Of a DNA stretch of 64,000 bases, positions 11,880-22,779 are shown piece after piece. Location: contig JAMKCH010058439.1 in NCBI GenBank assembly GCA_023653785.1, forward strand, positions 93,409 through 157,408. The letters run 5' to 3'. The stretch comes from Ophioderma brevispina (Eukaryota > Echinodermata > Ophiuroidea > Amphilepidida > Ophiodermatidae). Made by a program: the position numbers and the translations under genes. The notes under the pieces were generated by a model that searched no databases, was not told where the DNA came from, and saw nothing but the letters and a program-made list of their open reading frames with translations. Numbering within the stretch: the stretch's first letter is position 1; the number at the start of each line of letters is the position of its first letter.

Positions 11880-12760
11880 TTCTACCCAGTTTGGATTGAA
11901 GAGGGCCTCGTTCGCGATAAAATAAAAACTTTGAAGGTTTCTGTGAGTTCTGCTTTGCTCTGCTTTTGATAAAGGGACCACAATCACTTTAAAGAAACTC
12001 ATTGCTTGTGTTATCAGAGGATCTCTTTCTTTACTGGATTCAGAATTTTCTCATGGAAAGGCAGCAGAGGTGATTACAAAGGGAGGTGAATTTCTGCTGA
12101 TGGACAAGTGGTCAGCTTGTCTGGAGTCCCAGAGGGTCAGTGAGGGTGCCTGGTCTCTTCCGTTTTATTTTGTTCTGATATCAACATTGGCCTTTCTTCT
12201 CCTATATTTCAATTGCTGGACGATCATACGTTGGTGAGACCTATTCGGAATCTCATTAGATCGGTAGATATACACAATGATATGATAAAAACGGTATTCT
12301 GGAGACAGTCAGAACAAGCTCCACTAATGCCTCTAATGTGCATGTATGCAGTTTCTCATAGATCTAAGATGGTGTGCAATTGGATTCTCTGTGGGTTGGG
12401 AAGAAACCCCTAACATTCCGTTGATGATTTTAAATTACTTGGCATTACGGTTTCTGCCATCTTGCATTTTCTTCACATTTATTCCACGTGCAATAAAAAT
12501 CTCACGTCTTGTTGGTTTATCATCAGATGTACTAAGAAATGCACTTCTTCTGCTTTTAGTGCCCCCAACTTATACAAAGCTCGTCCTTCCTCATCTTGGT
12601 TACTGTGCTGTTGTTTGGACTCCAGTTATACTTCCTTTATTCAAGGGTTGAGAATTTCAAAGGAAAAAAAAATCGTGTGCGAATTTACAGGAAAAGGTTC
12701 GTGGTTCTGATCCTGGTCAACGTGTACGTATCTTGATAGGTGTATGAATTTGGCCTTATG
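11880..12760 (+). pseudogene. LINE (CR1/L2/Jockey-like) reverse transcriptase relic
   Basis: Scattered over three frames are pieces of a non-LTR reverse transcriptase in the right order. First comes a QFGFKR...-like segment near 11890. Next is SGVPEG (about 12122-12140), equivalent to the GVPQGS motif, followed by a decayed catalytic loop near 12213 (LLDDHTLV where the family has YADDTLV). The thumb-like segment includes FKLLGI (near 12430), SRLVG (12510) and YKARPSSSW / HLGYCAVVWTP (12570-12640). Several frameshifts and stops separate them, so the copy is dead. In live relatives the product copies element RNA into DNA at a nicked target. The 5' endonuclease part is not recognisable, consistent with 5' truncation. 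Confidence 0.7.
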
Positions 12761-12769
12761 AAAGTGATG

Positions 12770-14760
12770 GACTTTTAAAGTTTTCAGGCTGCATTTTGCT
12801 TCCGACTTCTCAATGGCATGGGGGCTCCAACCTCTTCATGGATTTCTTTGTAGAAGTGTGTAGAACTAGAAATAGATTTCTGCACTGGCGTCCACGGACT
12901 ATTCTTCTCAATTCTGGATTTGGGGCCTTCCCTAGACTAGGGGAAAGTATCCCTGTTGCTATCCGTAAGGCTGATTTTTTCCCCCCGTTTTATATCAATT
13001 CAAGTAATTATTGTAAGCAGCATTTTCTTATTAACTGATGTTTAACCACTTGCTTTATTCATGCTGAAATAGGTCATTTTTGCTAAAATTATTGTGTATG
13101 CATGTAATCTTTATTTTGCACGGGAAAGAAATCCACATAATTGTGTTTGGGCTGTGTAAGCCCATTTTCCTTCCCGAGTACTATTTTGACTCATGGCGTA
13201 ATTATAGTTAGATTTCAACCCATTGTGTCACCTCTAGTACTTTTCCGACGGTATGGAATTGAATGAGGGCGGATGTGCAGTGAATGGAAATTAAAATTCC
13301 AACGCTTAATCATATTGAAGCTAGAAAGTCTGATGGAGAGAAAAATCAATTTGTGAAGCGTAATGAAATCAATCAAGTCAACGTTAACGCATTTACATTC
13401 TAAGATGGCCGCGATTTGCTTCAATGGGTATCAATGTAACAGGTGAGTGAATGCTACTGGCTTTTGAGCGCACGTGTGTAGCTGTGTTTGGATTACAAAG
13501 GAAACAAGAAGTCTGGCACTCTCCATGTAAATTGAAAGACCCGATTATCTTAGTTCAGTCATGAAACAGGTGAATAGGGTCACATTTCTGCCTCCTCATC
13601 ACTAATCGCCGCTCGTCCAAAGTTTTCCTTCGGTGACACGATGGGTTGAATTTACTTTTTTTTATAGTAATACTCAAATAAATATTATTCTTATATAATA
13701 ATTTTGACTGTATATTTCATCATTTTGAAAAAGAAAATACTGTGACCAAAAATCGACGGTGGTGATAGTTGCAGCTTGGTAAGCGATGACCTAACATTTG
13801 TGTGCAGAACCAAGATCCATCCCTTATGCGGGACTCATTTCTATTCAATTTACCACCAGGTATTTAGAAAAATACAAAAGAAGGGGGTCAAACGACCTAT
13901 GCTAACAACACGTTAAATTCGAAAGAAATGGGGTTAAAGCGGAAGGTACTGTAGTTAAGTTGGTTTTTGCACAAAGATTTTAGGTCACAGTCTGCCAACA
14001 ACTTTCTTTCATGATTTTGTTATCTTGTTTCCTTTTCGGAAAAATGATGCAATATTGGGCAAATTTAATGAACGCCCACAGTAGAAGCCTAGATTTATTT
14101 ATTCGTGAAAGAGGACGAGTATCTTGTGCTGTGCGTCATGCAAAAAAAATAGCTCAATTTAAATCTGGTGATGAGCACCTGAAATCCTTTTTATCTGGAA
14201 GTAAGAGGCATTGTTATTACCTGTAAGTTGAAAAGTATTGTAAGTGCGTTATCCTTGAGCTACGAGCGGATTATGGATATTAAACAGTGCTATTATTGTC
14301 GAGGTCAAGCTGCATGAGTTATATTACTGGTCACTGATATTAGGTGGAAAAAGAAATTGTGAGGACATTTTAGTCATTTTCAATCAAATGGAAATGTGCA
14401 CTTGACATCCCCCAGAGTATGTAAAGGTATTATTAGACACAATAATAACGCGCAAAAATCAGTTACTTCCCCGATATGCGTAACCAATTGTCCTTATGAA
14501 AGCATCTGTATCTCTTTGATCCATGGCGATATTGAACTGGTCTATTGTGTTTGAGTCGCCTTTTATTTTTCCAATTCTCACTTTTTTGGGGGGTTTAAAC
14601 ATGGGAGTATTGTTAATGATTTGTCCGCTGCAGTTATTTATTCTCGATGTTTTTCTTGAAATTGAAATAAACATAACAAAATTATTTCTTCGACAACTGT
14701 TACACGGAGCTCTCCGCAGTAGCGTTATCCGATGTGCCAACTTTCAAACATGTGTATTTC
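12770..14760. other. Unassigned sequence
   Basis: No gene or RNA that I can support. Open frames at 13215-13424 and 14011-14226 show no recognisable motif. Confidence 0.5.
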
Positions 14761-14761
14761 T

Positions 14762-14872
14762 TGGTGTGCGTGTATATGTGTTGTGTGAGGGCGCGCGTGT
14801 GTGTGCGTGTGGTGTGTGGTTGTGTGTGTGCGTGTATGTGCGTGTGGTGTATGTGTGTGCTCGCACGCGTCT
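14762..14872. repeat. GT-rich microsatellite
   Basis: Imperfect alternating GT/GTGTGCGT run, ending at GCACGCGTCTG. The overlapping open frames on both strands are products of this simple repeat. Confidence 0.85.
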
Positions 14873-15249
14873 GTCGACGAAGAGAGAGTGCAAGTGGATC
14901 TAAGCAAGCTGCATAGGTGATAGGGCGAGGAAATAAGGCTTAATATCCTGAATACTAATATCAACAGAATAGGGCAAATATCAAGATAGAGAAGCTGTCA
15001 GTCAGTGCGTAGCTAATAGTGAGGCAAGGGGGCAGAGTGCGTCCCGAACATAAATGAGATAAATCGGGAAATTTGGATGAAAAATCATGCAAAATCAGTC
15101 ATTTTTGGACCATATTTACCTCGATCTGAAGGCCTTTTCCCCTGCACGGGGCTTTGACCTCCGAACCACAAGGCTGCCTACTCCACTGCTGCCAGTGTGG
15201 GGTACAAAGATAGGCCAGAAGAGGCTGACCCGTGCAAGTGACCCAGACA

Positions 15250-15895
15250 AATGTCTGACGCGTTCACCGTACCGGAAGAGGACATGAAGTCCTGTGCATC
15301 AAAGATGAAAGTGCCTTTCCTAAATGGCTCACTCAGCAACCGCAATGTCAGGCAGTATACCGCATGCTGTCTAAGGCTTCTTGACTTTGCCTTTGAGAGG
15401 AGGGACTCGAGTGGATTGTCTTTTTTGGTAATGGTCATCTTATTGTCCCCTTCTTTTTTTCGCCGGAACGTCAATGGAGAAGTCGATCTTGCAATGCTAA
15501 ATGACCAGATTTTCCCAGTCCTTGAGGAAGAATGTGTGAGATTCTGGCGTCAGCAAGACGGACAATTTAGGCATCCCTGGTGGGCACAGAACGGACAGAA
15601 TTGTGACAGCTCGTTTACAACGTTATTTGGAAACAGAGTGATGGCCTTAATCATGAGGTAGAATGGTCCCAAGATCACCAGATTTGACCCCTGGACTTCT
15701 TTTTATGGGGATATTTGAAGTCTTGCCTGCACACAACTCTCCCGGCAAGTCTGGATAACCTTCAACAGAGAATTGTCCGTGAAGTGGATATCCTCAAGCA
15801 CGACCGACAGGAGATTCGGCGGGCAGTTGCCCAGATGCTAAACAGAGCTCAGCTATGTTGTATTTTACGGTGGGGTCCGTCGATCATTGAGGACT
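15250..15895 (+). pseudogene. Mariner/IS630-like DDE transposase relic
   Basis: The frames carry a familiar order of transposase motifs. FFRRNVNGEVDLAMLNDQ lies near 15460. EEECVRFWRQQDG at 15525-15560 matches the (F)xQQDGA region holding the second catalytic Asp. LFGNRVMAL (about 15625-15650) follows. Then SPDLTP (about 15677-15700) appears with a frameshifted DFFLWGYLK, the third-Asp region. Last is ASLDNLQQRIVREVDILKHD (15748 onward), the C-terminal helical segment. One or more frameshifts near 15570-15600 and 15700 disable it. Related proteins cut and paste their element. The N-terminal DNA-binding half is not recognisable, and no inverted termini were found. Confidence 0.65.
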
Positions 15896-15899
15896 AGCA

Positions 15900-17516
15900 T
15901 TTGTTAATGGCAAGGCTAATAGTTTAACAGTTATCTATTAGTAACCCTGACGTATTGGCGCCAAGATAGCGATTACCCTCCGTTTTGAAACTCTGCAAGT
16001 TCCCGGCTTTGATGCTACATGAGCAGAAGGGCATTATAATGCCTCCAGAAGATGGGAGAAATGATCTTCTGGGGGAGGCCAAGTTGGACCTTGGGACTTT
16101 CACACCACAGTAGGTCTGTGACTAGCGCCCTAGGCGATGATAAAACTACAAAGCAGTTCAGTAGGCAGCTGGCTGGATGAGGGGGGATCCTGGTGCTTGT
16201 CCATAAAACATGCGGTGGAAAAGAGTGGGACCAATTCCAACACCCGCTACTCCCCTTGCGATGACCAAGTGGTTGGATGTGATGAGTGGCGAGCTCACTT
16301 CTGGGGATAACCAATGATGGAAATGGGCACTTCTCTGGAATTGCATTTAGTTTGGATAGTAAGTGGGTATTGTTGCTCCACACCATGCTGACTTGCGCTT
16401 TTCCCATATAACACCCTATCAGTTGTCCTCATATGGGTGCAGGTCGACGGAGCCATCTAGTCGCCGACGGGCAGTTTTAGCCATTTTGTAATCACGGAGA
16501 CCGGTCATTACTGATGGAGATACCAAGTAGATCGACCCTGCCGACCTCTTCTAGAGTTGTAACCAAGAAGTTGAGACTTGGTGGCCTGTGCAGCATCTTT
16601 CTTGTTGTGATATTGTTATTTTTACACTTGTCAGCACCGAAAAGTACATTCCATTAAGTTGGGCCCAGATCATGCCCAATTTTGAAACGTCGTAAATGTA
16701 ACCTGTAAAGTTGTAGCACTATCTCATTTTACGTCTAAATTGGTGGTGGGACCCGTTTTCAATTCTTCCCAGTTGGCGTAAGTTCCGTTCTCCTATGTCG
16801 CTTTTTTGCAATTATTGGCGACGCAACCCCCCCCCCCCCAAATGACAAGGTCCGCTTTGTCCATATTGAAGTTTAACTTCTAATGTCATAAAGCCTCGGT
16901 GTCTCTCGCTTATGTTTTTTGAAAAGTCTTCTTCTTTCTCCTCTCGCACTTTCGCCCCCTATATTTATAAAACCCTCGCCTTTCATTAAAAAAACTCTCT
17001 CCCTCTTGCTTTTGTTATGAAACACACTTATTGAAAATAACAAAATATCTCTTTCGGCACCTAATGATGATACAATATATTCGACTCTACTACCATGTAA
17101 CTTTAAATAACTCCCCGGCAAAAATCTCAGCTTCTTTATTTTCATAACAGCTGACTTGAGCAACATTTTATCACATTCTTTACTACATTTTAATATTCTT
17201 CTACACTGAACTTTTCAACACTTTTTTGCGCTGCTAAATCAATAGAAGAACTGATATTCCTAGTACAAACTGTATGGATTTCGTCATCCTGAACGTACCA
17301 TATTTGTAGAGACTGGCATTTATGATTAAAAAGCGTTGATCTTACTCTTACTGCAATGACCAGCGGCTCTGCAACCTCTGTTCATTAGCAGGTATTAGAG
17401 CAATTGACAGAAATTATCAATGAGCGAAATGTCATCTATAACAAAACCTAGAGCGGCAGAGCAAACCAACATGGAATTTCGAATCGCTTAATTGTCGCCC
17501 AGTCAACCATGGCCCC
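15900..17516. other. Unassigned sequence
   Basis: No supported gene. Contains a short C tract near 16829. The minus-strand frames at 16015-16407 and 16873-17166 show no family resemblance that I can name. Confidence 0.5.
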
Positions 17517-17612
17517 TTTTCTCTCTTCTCGTCTTTTCTTTTCTCTTCTCTCTCTCTTCCTTCCCCCTTCCTCTTGTCCTCTCTCCTCTCTTCTCGTCTC
17601 AATCTCCCTCTC
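17517..17612. repeat. Polypyrimidine (TCTCTTC)n tract
   Basis: About 95 bases almost purely C and T on the + strand, built of CTCTT/TTCTC units. It creates a spurious Glu/Arg-rich frame on the minus strand. Confidence 0.85.
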
Positions 17613-17944
17613 CCTTTTTTGCTGGTTTCCCAAATCCAACCGTTTTATGAATCAAAAATTATTGGACTAAATTTTAGAAACAATAGAGCGCCCCGGGGAT
17701 AGCGCCCTAAACCTCAACGATCGGAGGAACTTTGTAATTGTGGACCATTAGCGAAAGTTGAACTCCCACAGAAGCTGAACCTTGTATGGTGGGTCTTATT
17801 GACAACATAGTTTGGAAGAACTCCGGTCCGTAGGAAAAGCTTGCGAAGAGGAGATTCAGGAGATTCAAAGGTGAGCTGAGACCCAGCATGAGACCGTAAT
17901 GTTGGGCCTAAAATTAAAGATGTCATTTGTTGAAATATTGTAGG

Positions 17945-18060
17945 CCCTCTACAGTTGTACATATGAATCGAAAAAACCCTAGCCGGGTGTGACCACCTCT
18001 GGCCTTGATCTGCATCAACGTTTTTAGGACGTGCACAGTACTTGGTGGGGGGTATCAAGT
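17945..18060 (-). repeat. Dispersed repeat fragment (tail of the 22 kb / 59 kb family)
   Basis: The segment around GGCCTTGATCTGCATCAACG, with flanks resembling CCAGGTGTGGCCAC, matches 58790-58910, where the same sequence lies directly beside the repeat shared with 21927-22290. It is therefore probably the extreme 3' part of the same retroelement. The orientation is inferred from the fragment at 22376-22775. Confidence 0.55.
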
Positions 18061-18337
18061 AATCGATCTTAAACAAGATGGGGACACTCCGCCCTATTTT
18101 TATACGGTGACGATGTAACGCTGGCTACGTCATCAAAAATCACTACATGGGAATAGCCGCGCATGCGCAATAGTGCCTTAGTTACGATGTAAAAGTTTTC
18201 CAAAGAAAGGATTTAATGAGCTGCTGCTCTCACGAAATACTTCTTTTTGAGGCATTTACGACAGTGGTTGTAGTTACTACTACTACTAAACCAAACTTTT
18301 AAATCCGGTTTTATCTCCGTCAACGGGGTGGCCGTAT

Positions 18338-18742
18338 TCACCTCACATTTGCAGCAACCGCCCTGACTCCTTCCTTCCACCTCACCCGATTCAATGCATC
18401 TTCCATCCTCAACCCAACCCTCCTACTCTCCTCCTCCACTTGTTTCTTCCATGTCTTCTTTGGACGTCCCCTCCTCCTCAAACCGCCCACCTCGAACTCA
18501 AAAGCCCTTCTTAACACATGCTCGTCATCCTTCCTCAACACATGCCCATACCAACGTACACTATTCGCCTTCGCCAATCGGTCCACCGCCTCTTCCAAAC
18601 CCAACATCTGCATCAAGTCCTCAGTCTTCATCCTGTCCATCAACTTCACACCACATATCGCTCTCATCATTGCTCTCTCTGTCCGCCTCAAAATCCCCAT
18701 CTCATTTTCACTCAGACACCACGTCTCACTCCCATACGGCAA
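18338..18742 (-). pseudogene. LINE C-terminal domain
   Basis: The 134-residue frame starts with YGSETWCL and continues with LRRTERAMMRAICGV, RWYGHVLRKDDEHVLRR and GGLRRRGRPKKTW. These are standard downstream motifs of non-LTR polymerases after the thumb. It should follow the zinc-binding segment of the neighbouring frame at 18744, but a stretch of roughly 80 residues normally found between them is missing, so the two frames meet across a deletion and a stop at about 18743. Confidence 0.8.
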
Positions 18743-18743
18743 A

Positions 18744-19148
18744 CTAGGGGGTCACTCTCTTCATCTTTGTGCATCTCCCATGGATCCATTTCCCACATTT
18801 CTCACAGCATACTGAATTTGCTTTTACTCTCTTCCCACACACCCCACATGGGTCTACCTTACTCGCTACCACCTCCCTCTCCACCCCACTCACCAGCACT
18901 TTTGTCTTTCCAAGGTTTACCTTCAGACCCTCAAAAGCCTTCTTCCATTTCCAAAACTTCTCCCTCAGTCCCTCCAATGTCTCACTCATTAAAACCAAGT
19001 CATCCGCATACAACATCTCACTCAGCAAACCTTCTTTTGCACTCTCTGTGACTACATTAATCACAATTGCAAAAATCAATGGCGAAAGTACAGAACCTTG
19101 ATGCACACCCACCTTCACCTCAAACTCCTCGGACAAATCAGACCCCAC
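18744..19148 (-). pseudogene. LINE reverse transcriptase, catalytic palm and zinc ribbon
   Basis: Contains GVHQGSVLSPLIF, then the catalytic loop MLYADDLVL with both palm aspartates intact, then LKVNLGKTKV, and a Cys-rich module (CGVCGKRV...CCEKCGKWIHGRC) of the treble-clef/zinc-ribbon sort present in some RTE-like proteins. A single frameshift separates it from 19115-20143, since its start overlaps that frame's end. It stops at KRVTP, where the deletion noted for 18338-18742 begins. Confidence 0.85.
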
Positions 19149-20143
19149 TCTAACTCTCGTTTTGGCTCCTTCATATACAAACTCATCACTGCACTAACCA
19201 CTACTTCTGGTATCTCTCTCTTCCTCATCGCCCACTCCATCACTTTCCTAGGTACCCTATCAAATGCCTTCTCCAAGTCTACAAAACACATACACAGCTT
19301 CTTCCCTTTCGCTCGATATTCCTCTTGCAACCTCCTTAAAATAAACAATGCATCTATCGTACCCCTCCCTGGCATAAACCCAAATTGCATCTCATCCACT
19401 TCCACTATCTTCCGAATCCTATTCTCCAGAACCCTCTCCACAATCTTCATTGCATGCTCTAACAACTTCACACCCCTATATGCACCACAACTCATTGCAT
19501 CCCCTTTCCCTTTAAAAATTGGAATTACCACACTCACTGCCCACTCCACCGGCACCCCATCTAACACTCTCTGACACAACTCCATCATCACACCAATCCC
19601 TATCTCTCCACTCGCACTAATCATCTCAGCACTCACTCTGAGGGTCCAACCGCCTTTCCTTTTTTTCATTTCCCTTATTGCCTTCACCACTTCTTCCCGG
19701 CTGACCCTCTTAACTGGCCCTTCCACCACATCAGCCTCTACCTTCTGATCCCACGCATTCTCCTCATGCATGATTCTCTCCATATGCTCTTTCCAGACTC
19801 TGCCTCTATCTTTCTCACTGAAATTCAACTTTCCATCACTTCCTCTCATACATCTTCCCCCTTCAACATCTCTTCCATCCTTTTTCATTGCCTTCACCAT
19901 CTTATACACCTTGTTTGGATTCTCTCTCAACTCACTCAGCCCCTTCTCTGCCTCCTCTTTCATAGCCTTCGCAACCACTTTCTTTGCTCGCTTCTTAAGC
20001 CTCTTACAGCTTACCTTATTCTCTTCCGTACCATTTTTTCTCATATCCTTAAATGCATCCTTCTCTCTTGCTATCGCATCCCTCACCCCATCATTCCACC
20101 ACCCTGTATCTCTGTCTCTCCTACCTTTTGTTTTCACACACAC
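19115..20143 (-). pseudogene. LINE linker and reverse transcriptase fingers
   Basis: The longest open frame in the window (342 residues). A basic linker (RDTGWWNDGVRDAI...) is followed by RT motifs: IPIFKGKGDAMSCGAYRGV (near 19500), QFGFMPGRGTIDALF (near 19370) and VDLEKAFDRVPR (near 19280), which holds the first catalytic Asp. The last ~20 residues are out of frame with the true continuation (19148 downward). It lies between the endonuclease remains and the palm. The ATG is internal to the ancestral protein. Confidence 0.85.
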
Positions 20144-20159
20144 TTCATCACATGGCTGG

Positions 20160-20800
20160 AACCCCCTTCTTTAAAAACACCCCCACAATCTGACACATCA
20201 TCCCCCACACGCTCCCCTACTCTCATCCAAAATCTTTCTGGTTCTCTTATTCTTTCAGCTTCTTTCAGCTCAGAAGGGTTGCAATTCTCCTGGAATTACC
20301 TATATAATTTCAGAATGTCCTCTTCCTCTTGCCATACTAACACCAAAATCAATCTCTGTCTCATTACCTCTGAGCTATATGTCACTTCCTTTTGTCCTCT
20401 TTCTTGAACCATGTATTGCAACACACCATCTCTTTTTCATAACAAAACTCCAACAACATTCTTCCTTCCAGATCCTCTCTCTCCAAACCCCTTTCCTCCA
20501 TAAACACCTTCGACATCGATCTTTCCCCACCTGCCCCGTTTAAAAACACAACACACAAAAACATTCACCGACACTTTGCACCTCCCCATTCCTCCGCCAA
20601 ACTCATCATAAAACTGTTCTTTCTTCCGCTCCTTACACACTGCAGCGCATAACCACATATCAACCCACTACCGCTGCATCGAAAACATTTATAACTGTTA
20701 TCACCATCGCTGCTTCCTTCTTACCTCCACCCCCTTTTCACACAACTCCTCTTTCACCAAGACTTCCCACACCCAATCCTTCACTATCCTGCCCCCACAA
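20160..20800 (-). pseudogene. LINE AP-endonuclease region, frameshifted
   Basis: Several frames together show the endonuclease part. From upstream these are LCAAVCKERKK...YDEFGGGMGRCKVSVNVFVCCV (20640-20560), then HGGKGF/VFMEERGLEREDLEGRMLLEFC (20520-20440) and EMVCCNTWFKKEDKRK (20425-20382). NTWF and the glycine-rich loop are typical of RTE/CR1-type endonucleases that nick the target. The catalytic GDFNGHVG loop is degraded here and is better seen in copy B at about 25450. At least two frameshifts. Confidence 0.7.
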
Positions 20801-21452
20801 CTTGTACCGTCCCCTCTACCCCACCCATCATAGCCCCCCCTCCCCTCTCCACCCTCAACTCACGTACAACCCACAAACGTCCACCCTTACTCTTCTCAAT
20901 CCTCACTTATCTCCACCCCTTTCCCTTCAAACTCCCCACGTTCAAGCTTCATCAACCTCACCCCGAAGCAGCTATCGGGCTATGATACCGTCATTGGGCA
21001 GGCGTGCACCTGCGCGATAAAGGTGATTCCATCGCACCTTCCTTTTTGAGGTAGGCAGGTGCGCCCACCCCAACCTTCGGGCTGGTATGTGCCCTCTTGT
21101 ATTTGTACGCATTGAGGATTTTATTTGGAGCAACGAAAGATTGATCGGATGCCCTCATGACCGTCAATCCACCCGTTTTTTTCGGCGGTGAGACCTAGGC
21201 CTTTGGGTTCCAGCCCACAACATGCAAAGGCAGCATGTGCGCACATTGTTGGATGACCGCCGTTGGCTCCCCGAGCAGGCGCTATGTAGGTGATATTCTT
21301 TTCGATCTACCAGGGTAACAAGTACCCTCCTCATCAGCTTCGTAATAATAAAATGATTAGGGTTGACGGTTTAGCCGACGGACAACCGGCCTGGAAAAAG
21401 GGTAGTTAGTACTGGTACCAGGTTACAGTAGAAGGCCTTCGAAAAGAGAGGT

Positions 21453-21926
21453 GATTTTTGTTAAATGCAGGTAAATGGCCATCTATTTAAGGAATTTATT
21501 GGCATAAAAATCTATCGGACATATATAATAAAATATCCCTAAAAGATCCGTACCAGATGGTTTATGGTCATTGGAGTATTCCTTGCGAAAAAAATCCAGA
21601 TTATTCAGCCACAACAAATCATGGAAGGTTGCCATCTTTATTCCCTGTGCTATATTTAAACGCCGCAAGCAATACCGAAACAGAAGCAGGCGAAATATAT
21701 CACGCTGAGTAAGGAAATTCAACATGACGGATAGACTCTTACGTAAGGATTTATTAAGACGATGTGTGCTTTATCTGAGGAGGAAGCAAAAAAACAGCGG
21801 TATGTGTGTCAGATTTGCGAAGAAGTATTATAATGAATTTGGTGGCTGTTTGAAGTCTAACAGATAGCGATCGATCGCAAAAGTCGATCGATCACCGGTC
21901 GTGTTAAAAGCCTTTTTAACGCCCAG
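21453..21926. other. Unassigned sequence between two retroelements
   Basis: No gene recognised. A short CGATCGATCG...CGATCGATC palindrome-like pair lies at about 21868-21896. Confidence 0.45.
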
Positions 21927-22375
21927 ACGTATTAACTGCATCCTGTAATCCATTTTTTCTAGCCTACTGCGGCACCCTCTCCCCCACCCCGACTTGGGAC
22001 GGACGGTGGTGAGTTGAGCGCTTTGGTCCCGGGAACCCTCCCTCTCCAGTAATTGTCATGGCATTGTTTGGATGTTTTCTTTTCTTCATCTACATGAAGC
22101 CCATGCAATATTTGTTTGTGAAGCTGGTAACAGTTGATGCGAGGTGACGAGCAACAACGTGCCAAGTCAATGCCCCTACTTATCTCACAGTTCCTTAGAA
22201 TGGAAACTATACGATAGATTTTACAAACTGAAACACTTCCAAGAGAAAGCAAGCTCAATTCAAGGCATGACTGGTCACAGGAACCTAGCTTGTTGTGATG
22301 CTGCCTGGTAGTCCTCCACTGGGGAATGTATGGTCGTTCGACTAACTCGCAACTACCAAACTTGTTTCTTGTGAG
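21927..22375 (-). repeat. Probable 3' noncoding region of a retroelement
   Basis: 21927-22290 matches 58917-59282 over about 365 bp (for example GACTTGGGACGG, GGATGTTTTCTTTTCTTCAT and ACTGGTCACAGGAACCTAGC). On the minus strand it lies directly downstream of the stop codon (22376-22378) of the frame at 22376-22775. That makes it the likely 3' untranslated part of that element. Confidence 0.6.
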
Positions 22376-22775
22376 TCACAATGTATAGGTAGCTCGTAGA
22401 GTCATTCTTGATACAGATTCCAGTGCCTTCTTGATTGTCTTATTTGTCAGCCCAAGGAATTGGAAGCAGGTTCTCAGAGTCTGGTTAATGATTTCTCTGG
22501 ATCTCACTTCTACTGGGAAGTATTTCAGCCCCCATCCAGCTTCTCGTGCTTCTTTGATAAGGTCTTCATATTTGCACTTCTCTCGCTGGTAAATTCAGTT
22601 CAATGACAACACCTTCTTTCCTTGCAGGAGAATAGATGGTGAGATCTGGTCTCCGTGACGTGGTGACTATTTCTGACGGAAATATGATGGGACGTTTGTA
22701 TTCATTCCACGCCAAAGTCCAATCTTCACTGTTCTGGATACATTCCTTCTTCTTTTTTTCCCAGCCAGGTAACTA
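22376..22775 (-). pseudogene. C-terminal domain of a retroelement protein (possible PD-(D/E)xK nuclease)
   Basis: Minus-strand translation with one frameshift (near 22590) gives ECIQNSEDW, SRRPDLTIYS, GVVIELNLP, KYEDLIKEAREAGWGLKYFP and VEVRSREIINQ, ending at a TGA at 22376-22378. The spacing RPD ... ViEL ... KYEDL is the C-terminal domain seen on many marine-invertebrate retroelement proteins. Its PD/E pattern resembles restriction-like endonucleases, but this functional reading is inference. The 5' side breaks at a stop near 22775 and no polymerase is attached. The 3' noncoding repeat follows. Confidence 0.5.
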
Positions 22776-22779
22776 GTGA

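Larger units (their letters stand above)
18273..21452 (-). mobile_element. Non-LTR retrotransposon (LINE), nearly full-length, decayed copy A
   Basis: Read on the minus strand, the element runs from a noncoding 5' leader (about 21452-20800), through an AP-type endonuclease region (about 20660-20160) and reverse transcriptase (20143-18744), to a C-terminal domain (18742-18338). It ends in a short trinucleotide tail (ACTACTACTACTA near 18276 on the + strand, TAG repeats on the element strand). A microsatellite tail rather than poly(A) fits RTE-like LINEs. The clade is an inference. The leader and coding part match 24361-26412. Frameshifts and an internal deletion make it inactive. Confidence 0.8.

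Noticed and set aside
14523..14964. Val/Cys-rich and His/Thr-rich frames on both strands
   Set aside because: Products of the GT-rich microsatellite.
17448..17639. Glu/Arg-rich minus-strand frame
   Set aside because: Direct translation of a polypyrimidine tract.
18394..20407. Ser/Pro/His-rich plus-strand frames of up to 213 codons
   Set aside because: These are antisense shadows of the minus-strand LINE, whose reading frames carry all the recognisable motifs.
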